From Mugil cephalus (lineage: Eukaryota; Chordata; Actinopteri; Mugiliformes; Mugilidae): 64,000 bases of DNA. The stretch lies in NCBI RefSeq assembly GCF_022458985.1, contig NC_061778.1, positions 7,891,501-7,955,500 on the forward strand. Reading direction: 5' to 3'. Positions 31,691 through 41,931 of the stretch are shown in pieces (within the stretch, counting starts at the first letter, position 1; the number at the start of each line of letters is the position of its first letter). The translations under genes and the position numbers were made by a program. Below the pieces are notes generated by a model. The model saw nothing but the letters and a program-made list of their open reading frames with translations, ran no database searches and was not told where the DNA came from.

Positions 31691-33530
31691 ACCAGGGACA
31701 GGCACCTGGCGACCCCCGGGCTGCATGCGGTCCATGCTCTCCCTCAGAGTGGCCCCTAGAATATTTTTTGAAAATGATAAAAATGTTTCCTCTACTGCAC
31801 CAGATCAGTTTTACATTGTAATAACAGAGTTCACCGCTAGATGGGGCGTCCTATGCAGACGCAAGAAAATCGCGTCTTTCAGGCACAATGGAAATCACAT
31901 TATCTGACCTAAGTCGCCACTAAAACACTTTGCACAAAGTTAAATATGAGAAGTACACTGACGCTGTCAGGGCTGCCTTGCATCGACGATCTCAAATCTA
32001 AAGTACACAAACAACAGCAATGTTTTACCAGAGCTGCAACCACACAGGAGACTGCACTCACAGCATCTTATGTTGAGCTGGAGCTTGCTAAAGCAAAGAA
32101 GCCCTTGTCAGATGCCATGGAACTGGCCAGAGCTTACGGTGATGCTAACCAGGTTAAAAACTTTGATACGTTCTCTTTGTGTAGTCGCACAGTGACACGT
32201 AGAATTTTTGACATTCACGATCATGTCGAGGGGAAAATGAAACAAGTTATGCGTGACTGCAAGTACTTCTCCCTGGCCTTGGATGGAAGTACAGATGTGA
32301 TGGATGTCAGCCAGCTACTGATTTTTACAAGGACTGTTGACGGTTCGTTTGAAGTGCATGAGGAGTTGCTAAAAATGGTGTCTTTGCATGATACCACCAA
32401 GGGCACGAACATATTCAGCGCCGTTAATACTGTTGCAAACGCGTATAGTGGCTTTGACCAGCTGTCAGCTGTTTTCACAGATTCAACAAAGCGGAGAGTG
32501 AACTGCCTTATACTGCGCCGTATCATACATCAGGTGAGTGAATAGGCCTATTAATTTTGGGATTTTGAGTGACATGCAGGACAAACATAGGCAAATATTA
32601 ACAGTTATTTTATTTATTCCTACAGGAGGCCCTCTGCGCCAAGACACTTAACTTTAGCCACGTTATCGACTTGGTGACTAAAGTAATAAATCTCATCCGA
32701 GGAGGGAACAGATCCCTGAGTCACAGGAGATTTTGCCTTTTTGAATGAAGTGGATGCCGCTTATGGTGATTTGCAAATGTGAGGTCCGATGGATGAGTTG
32801 GGGAAAGTGTCTGCAGAGTTTTTTTTGTGCTGCGCTCCGAAATTCCAGTCTTTTTGGAAGACGAAGTTCGTGGTGATTACTGCAGGAAACTCAAAGACAC
32901 TGCGTTTCTATGCCACATGGCATTCCTTACTGACATCAGTGCACACCTTAATGAGCGGAACACGAAGTTGCAGGGGAGAGACCAAACTGTGACCTGTGTG
33001 TACATGTGAATGCATTTCAGCGCAAATTAGACTTGTTCAAAGAGGGATTTTCATACTGTCATCCAAATTTGGCACATTTTCCTGCTTATGAGGAGATGCA
33101 AAAAAAAAATGTCCCGAAGACTGACTTCGCAAATAGAAGACCGATGTCGAGAGACTGCAGGAGCAGTTAAGCATCGTTTCCAAGATTTTCACACAATGCA
33201 GCCACAGATACTTTGCGATCTGCAGTTGGATCCGTTTTTTTCAGGGGAGGTGCAATGAGAAGGAGGAATGAAAACGAGAATTTCGTTTTGTGGGAATTTC
33301 CCACTCCTCCGAGATTTTGCTCTCTCAATGATCAGTGTGTTTGGGAGCACATACATCTGTGAGAGCAGTCGTTCGACATTGAAGCACATCAAGTCAAAAG
33401 AGAGAAACAGGCTCACGAATGACACTCTTTTTTTTACCTGATGTGAATTGGAAGCACAAAGATGGACATTGACATCCACTCTATTGTGCGCCAACAGGCA
33501 AAGCCGCATGTTTCTCATTAAAAGAGAACC
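31691..33530 (+). mobile_element. hAT-family (GTF2IRD2/ZBED-like) transposase remnant
   Basis: The left end resembles hAT terminal sequence (CAGGGACAGGCACCTGGCGA...GCTGCATGCGGTCC). Coding-like DNA begins about 31,946 and gives a transposase of the type annotated in fish as GTF2I-repeat-domain protein 2-like: FSLALDGSTDVMDVSQLLIF (the DDE Asp region) and TKGTNIFSAVN. An apparent spliced intron (32,533-32,624, GTGAGT...CTACAG) separates it from EALCAKTLNFSHVIDLVTKV. Later pieces include VFLEDEVRGDYCRKLKDTAF, DISAHLNE.NTKLQGRDQTV and the hAT C-terminal dimerisation block SVFGSTYICESS.STLKHIKS. The frame is broken several times and the BED zinc finger end is lacking, so it is a dead copy. The right terminus was not located. 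Confidence 0.8.
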
Positions 33531-34842
33531 AGTCCTACTGATTTATGTTGGGGGTGAGGTACAACAGGTATGCAGGGAAAATATGAGAGCCCTTTGTAGT
33601 GGGAAAAAAAATCACAGTATGTAGTTATTTGTTTGCTTCAAACCCTTTGTTGTTGAAGAGTGGATCTGTTATACATGCATTTGAGCATGAAATGTATTAA
33701 GATACTGTGATGTATGTTGGTTCAATAAACATACAGTTTTGTTTCAGTTTTGAGTTTTGGTCTTACTTAAAATGGCATTTTTTGTCATAAATCTGGTTAG
33801 GTTCCTGTGATTTCTGGCAACACAATGTGGTGCCTAAATGTTGCTGTGTGTGTGTCTATGCCAGGCTGCATCCTAATGGCTGCTGCCGTTAAGGAGAGTC
33901 GTTTCTATGGGGTGGGGGTGCCTGGTCTGGTCTAGATGGGTAACAATGTCCAAGTAACATCCACATGAATGCCAGGTCTAAAACGTACCCACCAGAACAC
34001 TGAATGGTCACGACATGGTCAATGCTATTTACTTCACTTCTCAGGGGTTTTTATGTTGTGGTTGATCAGTGTATACACATGAGCTGAGGGGTCAACGATA
34101 TGCAGGTGAAACTGATGAGGGGAGTACACAGAAGAAACCAATCAAACCATCAAACACGGGCAAAGACAGGAGGTGAAGCTAGAAACAAGACACCAAGGAA
34201 AAGACTTCCAGAACAGAAACACGAAACACAAATAAAACCCAGCAGGATTACAACTGAGGTAATAAAACAGAGTATCATGTCACATCATGACACCCCGAGA
34301 GCTTTGACCTCACAGTCAAGCTTTATTGTCATTTTGCCATACATACAGCTGTGATGCAGACAGAATGAAATTGTGTTTCTCTCAGAGATCTGTGCAAACT
34401 TGGCAAAAAAATATATTATCACTCTCCACCAATATACCAATGGAAAGTGTTAACTTGTGCGGTGGGGGCATCAAACCTGATGGTAATAAAAAAGGAATGT
34501 TTTATCCTGCTGTCTATCTTGGAAATAAAAGGCCAGCTGACGTGTCTTCAGTCCAATTGAACGTTTTTGGTTTTTGCTGATATCCAGGGTTGAACGTTAA
34601 TCAGCTATTCATTACAAGTTTATATCCAAAGCCAACACATTCTACATCACCTCCCGAGAACACAGCAGTAAAGAGGATAATACTGGCCACTAGTGACATG
34701 CGGTCAGGGTAGGTAGGTGCCATCACGGAAAGAAGAAAATATGATAAAATAATTAAAATGATTATGTTCATCCAGTGATTTGTACTACAAAGTATTTGTT
34801 CTTTCAGTGCACTCATGACCCCACTCATGATCCCAAACATAC
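33531..34842. repeat. Spacer with interspersed repeat fragments
   Basis: No gene. About 33,970-34,075 carries a widespread fish repeat end (AATGCCAGGTCTAAAACG ... TTTTTATGTTGTGGTTGATC). About 34,080-34,290 reads like a second repeat (AAACACGGGCAAAGACAGGAGG ... TCATGTCACATCATGACAC). At 34,320-34,385 a third (TTTATTGTCATTTTGCCATAC) begins. Families were not assigned. Confidence 0.45.
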
Positions 34843-34910
34843 ACTACCAGTCAAAAGTTGGGACACACTTTCTCATCAAACAAGCTGTGTCCCAACTTTT
34901 GACTGGTAGT
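34843..34910. mobile_element. 68-bp hairpin of two Tc1-like terminal repeats (minimal MITE)
   Basis: Two perfect 24-base inverted arms (34,843-34,866 and 34,887-34,910; ACTACCAGTCAAAAGTTGGG...) flank a 20-base loop. The arm resembles the terminal repeat of a common fish Tc1-like family (CTACCAGTCAAAAGTTTGGAC). It looks like an element that has lost everything except its ends. A single related arm is visible at 18,325-18,348 and 26,335-26,358. Confidence 0.75.
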
Positions 34911-35345
34911 TTACTTCTTGTGACTCCATGACTGCAGAGTAAGTGACAGCAAGCTAGACTAGGTACGATATACAGTTGGCAAGTAAGGCAAGACAGCAAT
35001 AATGTTTTTTTGTTGTTTTTTTGTTTTTAATGAAGTTGAATGAAGGAAGGTGGTTCACTCGGCACCACGAGATCAAGTTCTAGATTCCTGTACTCCTGTT
35101 CTTGTCCATCCATGGTACACTCCACAATTGCAGTGTCATCTGAGAACTAAAATCCTTCAATATATAAAACAATACTAACATTAGTTATAATACAGTTACA
35201 GTACTGGATATATGTTACAATATACTTATATGAAAATGTTATCAGGACAATGGTTTGTTAGAAGTTTGTTATGTGAAAAGAATAGTTAGAAAAAGTGTAG
35301 CTGGGCGGAGTAGCATTAGTGGTGTGGTCTTATCCATGGACGTTG

Positions 35346-35356
35346 TATATTTAAAG
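35346..35356 (+). promoter_or_regulatory. TATA box and GC-box promoter, gene 4
   Basis: TATATTTAAAG lies about 160 bp before the ATG. About 40 bp upstream is GGGCGGAGTAGCATTAGTGG then TGTGGTCTTATCC. The same arrangement stands in front of genes 5-8, so it is a shared promoter module for this sub-family. Transcription would start near 35,377, leaving a short unspliced 5' leader. Confidence 0.6.
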
Positions 35357-35508
35357 CCTCCATGCACCACTGTCCCTCAGTGACTTTGAATCACTGAAGG
35401 GTTTGTAAACTGCTGTAACCAAACCAGCTCCTTAGCACTCAAACATAACTTATCGTTTTGTGACGAAATTTTCTGTTTATTTGTCAAGGTAAGTTTTAAG
35501 TCAAGTGT

Positions 35509-36423
35509 ATGGCTGCGAACAGCTCACTGGTTTATGATGCTTTATTATCGGCAAAATTCAAGGTGATTTTTGCGGAGATCCTGGTGTTGGTTTTTCTTTG
35601 CATCAACCTGTTGCTCATTGTGATCTATTTTAAGAAGGAGTGTTTCCACACAACCGCACGCTACGTCTTATTTGCTGTTACATTGCTGTCGGATAGCCTG
35701 TTGTTATTCATAACTGATTTGCTGCTGTTCTTGACTTTTTTTTATTTGAAAATGCAGGTATGGATCTGTATCATTATCTTTTTTCTAACTTCACTTTATA
35801 CTACAGTCACACCTGTCACTCTGACAGCAATGACTCTTGAACGATATGTGGCCATTTGTATGCCACTGCGTCATGCAGAGCTGTGCTCCACACACAGCAC
35901 TATGAACTGTATCCTCATCATTCACTGCATCAGCTCTGTACCCTGCATTGTTATTCTGTCCACCTTCTTTGCATCTGCCTCTCTTAGCTTCTACAAAGAA
36001 GAGAGAATATGCGCTGTGGGGGTGTTTATGATTCATGTGTGGCAGGATCACCTTAGATCAGCTATCAGTCAGTTTTACTTCTTGATCATGTGCATCATTA
36101 TCATTTTCTCTTATGCCAAAATAATGAAAGTGGCCAAAGCTGCATCAGGAGAGAATGAAAAGTCAACACAGAAAGGGCTCAGGACAGTGGCTCTTCATGG
36201 TTTCCAGCTGTTGCTCTGTCTCATTCAGCTGTGGTGTCCATTCATAGAAGCTGCTGTATTTAACATTAATTTGAAATTGTTTGAACATATCAAGTACTTT
36301 AACTACATTGTGTTCTATATTGCTCCAAGATGTCTGAGTCCTCTCATTTATGGTCTCAGAGATGACATGTTTTTCCATGCACTGAAAAATTCTCTTCTCT
36401 CTCATAAAAGAAATTTGATTTGA
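35509..36423 (+). CDS. Odorant receptor 131-2-like, gene 4
   Basis: Intact 304-residue single-exon receptor starting MAANSSLVYD. TM1 is near 18-40, TM2 near 52-76 and TM3 near 84-107. MTLERYVAIC lies at 108-117, and Cys87 and Cys168 are placed for the TM3-loop disulfide. TM5 is near 186-205, TM6 near 230-252, and TM7 ends in PRCLSPLIYGLRDD (273-286). TM7 has S in place of the N of the usual NPxxY, as in every gene of this array. The C-tail SHKRNLI is shared with genes 5-8. GENEKST carries an E where all other members have K or R. The first 257 coding bases differ from gene 5 at only about two positions, then TM3 diverges sharply. No lesion seen. Confidence 0.95.
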   Translation: MAANSSLVYDALLSAKFKVIFAEILVLVFLCINLLLIVIYFKKECFHTTARYVLFAVTLLSDSLLLFITDLLLFLTFFYLKMQVWICIIIFFLTSLYTTVTPVTLTAMTLERYVAICMPLRHAELCSTHSTMNCILIIHCISSVPCIVILSTFFASASLSFYKEERICAVGVFMIHVWQDHLRSAISQFYFLIMCIIIIFSYAKIMKVAKAASGENEKSTQKGLRTVALHGFQLLLCLIQLWCPFIEAAVFNINLKLFEHIKYFNYIVFYIAPRCLSPLIYGLRDDMFFHALKNSLLSHKRNLI

Positions 36424-37265
36424 TAAATTCCTCCCCACAGTGTTTGTTAGTCACATGCACATTGTTGATGTTGAGCTGAAAAAGCCGGTGCCCACAGGTC
36501 TTTAGGTTGCAGGTTGTTGTGATCGTCTCAAAACCACCATCTCAACAGAAAACATTGAGGAGACAATGAGTCAGCAGAACTGCTTCTGCTGGAAGCTTAG
36601 CTCAGTGCACACATTTTATAGTTTTTATACAAGCTAAGGTATGGCAGGAACAAGCAGTGTTTATTTTATTCTCTATTAACTGTTACATTGTTTATTCATT
36701 TGAGTCTTATCTGCTGTTTCCTCGCAAATGACGACATGTAAAATAGTGAGACAAACTTTCTGAAACATTACCTCTGTGCATCTATTTGATTTATCATACT
36801 GTATGAATGCTGTATGAATGAGATCTCTGGTCTGATGTGTTTAAATAATATAATTTATGTATTTTTTGATGTGTTAATAAGTTAGAAATATTGTCTATTA
36901 TGTGAATGATAATTAAAATATTAAACATTTTCAAAAACATTAATTGCCAAAATAATTTCTGCTCATGGAGATATACAACAGTAAATTCCATTTTCAATCA
37001 GTCAATCAATCAAAAAACCCTTTATTGTCACTAGCACAAGTACCAGCGAAATTAGCCATCAGCCCGTCCATACATATACAAAACATACGTACACCTTGAC
37101 AAAATGGGGGGGGTAGACAGGACAGGAAGACAAGGGTGGAAAAGATTTTTGATGTGTATTAAACAAGATTTACCATGTTACTTAACAATTCAGCCCATTC
37201 TTCCTCATCACTACACTAAACTATGTTGATCATATTTAACAGACGCATAAGAGGCTGTTATTAAA
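36424..37265. other. 3' flank of gene 4
   Basis: No gene. The first ~500 bp match the 3' flank of gene 5. About 37,000-37,130 is a repeat fragment (TCAATCAATCAA, CCTTTATTGTCACTAGCAC, GGGGGGG tract). 37,200-37,265 resumes the array's own sequence, equivalent to 44,840-44,885. Confidence 0.5.
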
Positions 37266-38518
37266 CCTCTTATGTTGTTGTAATCGGCTTATCCAGGTCT
37301 GGGTCGGGGGGGTGGGCAGTTACTTCAGCATTCAGGTCCAGATGACCCTTTCCCCAACCACTTCCACTACCTCCTCCGGAGGGATCCCCAGGCACTCCCA
37401 GGCCAGACGGGAGATGTAATCCCTCCATTGTGTCCTGGGCCACACCCGGGGCCTCCTTCCTGTGGGACATGCCCGGAACACCTCTAATGGGAGGCGTCCG
37501 GGTGACATCCTTACCAGATGCCTGAACCACCTCAACTGACTCCTCTCGATGTGGAGGAGCAACCCTACCAGCCCAAGAAAGAAACCCATTTCAGCCGCTT
37601 GTATCCATGTTCTTGCGCGTTTGGTAAGTGCTGCAGAGGCTTGTCAACCAGGACAGCCCTACAACATCCAGAGCCTTAGGGTTAGGGTTAAGATACCTGA
37701 GGCAGATCTTGTTCCCTCCTGGAGCTCCACCGCCAGGGAGTTGTTTCACTACCTCTGCGATTTCTGCCCCAGTGACTGGAGGTCCAACCCTGGACCCTCT
37801 GGCTCTATTTCCCCCTATGGAATACATATTTGTGGGATTGAGGAACTCCTCAAAGTATTCCTTCCGCCACTGGACAATAGCCCCAAGTGACGTCAGCAGC
37901 TCCCCGTCCCAGAACCTCTTTGGATCCAATCGATAGTCTTCCTCCGTAGCCTAACCAAACTCCTCCTACCCCGAGTTTTGCTTCAGCGACTGCTCTGGCC
38001 ATGGACTGCTTAGCCATCCAGTACAGGTTAGATGATTCTGGAGACCCACTGACTAACCATACTCTGTAGGCCTCCTTTTTCAGCCTGACAGCTCCCCTCT
38101 CCATCAGCGGGTTTGGGGGATACCGGCATGACCAGCACCAGCGACATTACGTCTGCAGCTCGCAACAGCCACCTCAACAAGGGCAGAGCAGAACATGGCC
38201 CATTCGCACTCAATGTCCCCCAGTGCCTCTGAGACGTGGTTGAAGCTCTGTCGATGGGAGTTGAAGGCCATCTCGACAGGTTCTTCCACTAGGTATTCCC
38301 AGCAGACCCTCACTATTCGTTTGGGTCTACCAGGTCTGCATGGTGTCTTCCCCTGCCATCTGATCCAACTCACCACCAAGTGGTGATCAGTTGACAGCTC
38401 TGCTCCTCTCTTCACCCGAGTGTCCAGTACATACGGTCGCAGGTCAGGTGATACGACTATAAAGTCAATCATCAGCCTTTGACCAAGGCCCATGATGCCA
38501 AGAGATGATCCTCTTATG
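37266..38518 (-). mobile_element. 5'-truncated LINE with 9-bp target-site duplication
   Basis: CCTCTTATG at 37,266-37,274 recurs at 38,510-38,518 and flanks the insert. On the minus strand the order is that of a non-LTR retrotransposon: endonuclease end (MIDFIVVSPDLRPYVLDTRV, ELSTDHHLVVSWIRW), linker (LKKEAYRVWLVSGSPE), start of the RT domain (WRKEYFEEFLNPT, VVKQLPGGGAPG, LDVVGLSWLT), then C-terminal SQLRWFRHLVRMSPGRLP and TGRRPRVWPRTQWRDYIS. The central RT catalytic core (FADD box) is missing, so it carries an internal deletion as well as 5' truncation. The 3' end is GGATAAGCCGATTACAACAA. I recognise the element as a very common teleost LINE but do not assign its clade. Confidence 0.85.
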
Positions 38519-38951
38519 ATGAACTTTAAAAATAAACATTTGCAGACTCTCTGCACAGAGATGTATACTTTACATACCTTCAAAGGTTCAAACATGCTAT
38601 TAAAACACATGTTTTAAGAGCATGTTTGAACACGAATATTCATTAAGTAATAATATAGTCACCATGCATGGCACTACCTTTCTTGTTCTTATCCATCCCT
38701 GATACACACCACAATTGCAGTGTCACCTGAAAACTAAAATCCTTCAATAAATAAAATAATACTGACATGTCTCAAAAAAGGTTATTAAATGTTTTTGGTG
38801 TACGTTATAATACTGGATATATGTAACAATATACTTATGATCTGACTATTAGGACAAAAGTTTGTTAGAAATTTGTTATGTGAAAAAAATAGTAGAAAAA
38901 GTGTAGCTGGGCGGAGTAGCATTAGTGGTGTGGTCTTATCCATGGATGTTG

Positions 38952-38962
38952 TATATTTAAAG
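38952..38962 (+). promoter_or_regulatory. TATA box and GC-box promoter, gene 5
   Basis: TATATTTAAAG about 180 bp before the ATG, with the GGGCGGAGTAGCATTAGTGG module about 40 bp upstream, as for gene 4. Confidence 0.6.
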
Positions 38963-39133
38963 CCTCCATGCACCACTGTCCCTCCGTGGCTTTGAATCAT
39001 CATGAAGGGTTTGTTAACTGCTGTAATCAAACCAACTCTTTAGCTCTCAAATATAACTTTTGTCATTTTGTGATGCAATTTTACTGTGTTTCTTTGTTTA
39101 TTTGCTTAAAAACGTTTTGTCAAGGTTAAGTGT

Positions 39134-40048
39134 ATGGCTGCGAACAGCTCACTGGTTTATGATGCTTTATTATCGGCAAAATTCAAGGTGATTTTTGCGG
39201 AGATCCTGGTGTTGGTTTTTCTTTGCATCAACCTGTTGCTCATTGTGATCTATTTTAAGAAGGAGTGTTTCCACACAACTGCACGCTACATCTTATTTGC
39301 TGTTACATTGCTGTCGGATAGCCTGTTGTTATTCATAACTGATTTGCTGCTGTTCTTGACTTTTTTTTATTTGAAAATGCAGGTATGGATGTGCATTATC
39401 ATCGTTGTTTTAATTATACTTTATATTACAGTCACACCCGTCACTCTGACAGCAATGACTCTGGAACGATATGTGGCCATTTGTATGCCGCTGCGTCATG
39501 CAGAGCTCTGCTCCACGCGTAGCACTATGAACTGTATCCTCATCATTCACTGCATCAGCGCTGTACCCTGCATTGTTATTCTGTCTGCCTTCTTTGCATC
39601 TGCCTCTCTTAGCTTCTATAAAGAAGAGAGAATATGCACTGTGGAGGTGTTTATGCTTCATGAGTGGCAGGATCACCTTAGATCAGCTATCAGTCAGTTT
39701 TACTTCTTCATCATGTGCATCATTATCATTTTCTCCTATGCTAAAATAATGAAAGTGGCCAAAGCTGCATCAGGAGAGAATAAAAAGTCAACACAGAAAG
39801 GGCTCAGGACAGTGGTTCTTCACAGTTTCCAGCTGTTGCTCTGTCTCATCCAGCTGTGGTGTCCATTCATAGAAGCTGCTATGTTTAACATTAATTTTAA
39901 ACTGTTTGAACATATCAGGTACTTTAACTACATTGTGTTTTATATTGCTCCAAGATGTCTGAGTCCTCTCATTTATGGTCTCAGAGATGACATGTTCTTC
40001 CGTGCACTGAAAAATTCTCTTCTCTCTCATAAAAGAAATTTGATTTGA
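39134..40048 (+). CDS. Odorant receptor 131-2-like, gene 5
   Basis: Intact 304-residue receptor starting MAANSSLVYD. It is near-identical to gene 4 except for TM3 (MCIIIVVLIILYITV here versus ICIIIFFLTSLYTTV) and scattered changes in extracellular loop 2, TM5 and the TM6-TM7 loop. The ERY box, disulfide cysteines, SPLIYGLRDD and the SHKRNLI tail are all present. GENKKST is the normal family form. The start matches genes 4 and 6-8, and no upstream in-frame ATG competes. Confidence 0.95.
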   Translation: MAANSSLVYDALLSAKFKVIFAEILVLVFLCINLLLIVIYFKKECFHTTARYILFAVTLLSDSLLLFITDLLLFLTFFYLKMQVWMCIIIVVLIILYITVTPVTLTAMTLERYVAICMPLRHAELCSTRSTMNCILIIHCISAVPCIVILSAFFASASLSFYKEERICTVEVFMLHEWQDHLRSAISQFYFFIMCIIIIFSYAKIMKVAKAASGENKKSTQKGLRTVVLHSFQLLLCLIQLWCPFIEAAMFNINFKLFEHIRYFNYIVFYIAPRCLSPLIYGLRDDMFFRALKNSLLSHKRNLI

Positions 40049-41062
40049 CAAATTTCTCCCCGCACTGTTGGTCAGTCACATGCACATTGTTGATGTTGAG
40101 CCGGTGCCCACAGGTCTTGAGGCTGCAGGTTGATGTGATCGTCTCAAAATTGCAATGTCATGCAGAACTACTTCTGCTGGAAGCTTAACATGGTGCACAC
40201 ATTCATATAGTTGATATTGTACAGGCTATAGTTTTTATACAAGCTCAGTTATGGCTTTGGAAGGAAAAAGCAGTGCTTATTTTACTCTCTTAATTGTTTC
40301 TGCGTTTATTCAGTCGGGTCTTATCTGATGTTTTCCCTACAAATGATACCTTTATATCACTTCAGTGGTTTTATCTGTGAAGCTGGAGGAAACAAAGGCG
40401 TTGGCTAATCTCAATGAAGACACAAATATTTTCTTGGGCCCAAAGCACTTCAGCGACTACCTTGGCCTAAAGGTAACAAAAATATTCACAGAAACAGCAG
40501 AAACTTGTTGATTTGATTTACATGAGTAGAATACTTGACAATGTGCACATGAACTCTTGGTAGTGTTTTTGCCAGAGAGTACAAGTTTCAGATAGTTTTG
40601 AACTGAATAAGGACCTTTTATAATATTTTTCTTGGACTGCACTAAGTGTAACTGGAACACATAACTGGAACTGAAATTAAAGTTGAGCTAAAGTGTTGCA
40701 CAATACACAATATACTGTGTTCTATTTTCATAATTGTCAGTGTCATAAGTTAATCTATTATCATTTTTTGATTCACAATCGTGAAATTGTTTGCTCACCT
40801 GTGATAGTGATGTGAAATGATAATAAATCTAAAATGGCAAAGGTTCTAAACTGAACCTTATTAACTAAATTATATTTCCTGAACCAGATATTACCATTCT
40901 AGCTGGACAGAAAATCTTCAAAAATGGGGGAGTGAACTTTATTTCTATTTCAATACTAGCAGGATTAATTATTCTTTCACATGACCATGGCAAGCCAGCC
41001 AGATAACAGCCAGGAAACAGTATTTCCATTGATTCATGATTAAAGTGCAATAGTTCAAACAA
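40049..41062. other. 3' flank of gene 5
   Basis: No gene. The first ~400 bp are homologous to the 3' flanks of genes 4 and 6-8. About 40,370-40,470 resembles the array sequence at 44,960-45,090 (GTGAAGCTGGAGGAAACAAA, ACTACCTTGGCC). The remainder to 41,062 is unique within the window. Confidence 0.5.
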
Positions 41063-41459
41063 GCCATGCAACACTCCCTAATTAACTTACAGTTAGTGGT
41101 GTTGCTGGCACAGAAGCTGTTAATTGACTCCTTAATCCTCTGGAGTTCAGAGTACAATTGACCGATTTTGGCTACTTTTGGGTTTACCTTTATATTTCAT
41201 CTTAAAAAAAGTGTACATTGCCTTATTCTTTTCAGCACAACCTCATCTGTGGCATTCTCTCTCTTTGGCTGCAGTCACTCCATAAACGGAATATAGCCTC
41301 ACTCTCACAACTTTTCCCTCTTCCTTAGCAACCATTGACTCATCATTACACTGCGTCGTGTTGCTATGTCATCTTAAATTGGTCATGTGATTCGAACACA
41401 CCGGCCCATCCACTGACTCCAGAGTTTGCTGTATGGTTCTGAGAATAATACCATAGTGA

Positions 41460-41931
41460 GACAAACGGGTCGTTGTAGAGTATGTATATGGCAGAGCTGT
41501 ACAGTACCTCTTACCATTGTTGCCACACAGATGTCACAGGCCACACATGGAAACTGGCATCTTGTGTTTCCAAGCTAAGCTGTACAGGATCTTGGAGCAG
41601 CAGGGGGCCCCACAGACACGGCATGCAGTCCCACCGGTGTGCGCACAAACCGTGCTGCCCATCAATCTCTGTCCCAGCTATGAGTAAATAACCCCAGCTA
41701 TGGGCAAATTAACAGTGAACCGAGTGGCATATGACAGCAGTGAGAAGCACCACAACTAGGAAGGCAGATGAAGGCTGCAGCAAAGACGGGTCCCCAGTTG
41801 TCCTGGTTTTCCATACCACTGGACTCTGGCCTGCTTATTGCCAAGGACCATGTGGTGGCTGACTGTGCATCAGTCTCCCCACATTAAAAGATTCCCCACA
41901 CAGGCATCCTCCTGAATGGATTAGCTGCTAC
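41460..41931. repeat. Unclassified repeat fragment shared by blocks C and D
   Basis: The stretch beginning CTGAGAATAATACCATAGTG, with CTTACCATTGTTGCCACACAGA and CACACATGGAAACTGGCATC, recurs in blocks C (47,260; 51,930) and D (59,718; 60,260; 63,455). In block D the pieces are separated by other sequence. It shows that blocks C and D share an old flank. No protein or family recognised. Confidence 0.5.

Larger units (their letters stand above)
35120..36960 (+). repeat. Block B duplicated unit, copy 1 (gene 4)
   Basis: Promoter, receptor gene and 3' flank match 38,690-40,440 around gene 5. Shared upstream words include CACAATTGCAGTGTCA, GGGCGGAGTAGCATTAGTGG and the TATA region; shared downstream words include TGCACATTGTTGATGTTGAG and GCCGGTGCCCACAGGTCTT. 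Confidence 0.75.
38690..40440 (+). repeat. Block B duplicated unit, copy 2 (gene 5)
   Basis: Counterpart of 35,120-36,960. It lacks the LINE, which lies between the two units. Gene 5's leader is longer by about 25 bp than gene 4's. Confidence 0.75.

Noticed and set aside
35484-35494. AAGGTAAGT splice-donor-like word before gene 4's ATG
   Set aside because: Gene 5 has AAGGTTAAGT at the same place and the promoter-to-ATG distance needs no intron.
35791-36051. Antisense open frames inside every receptor gene
   Set aside because: They recur at the same place in all paralogues because the sense coding sequence is conserved; no independent evidence.
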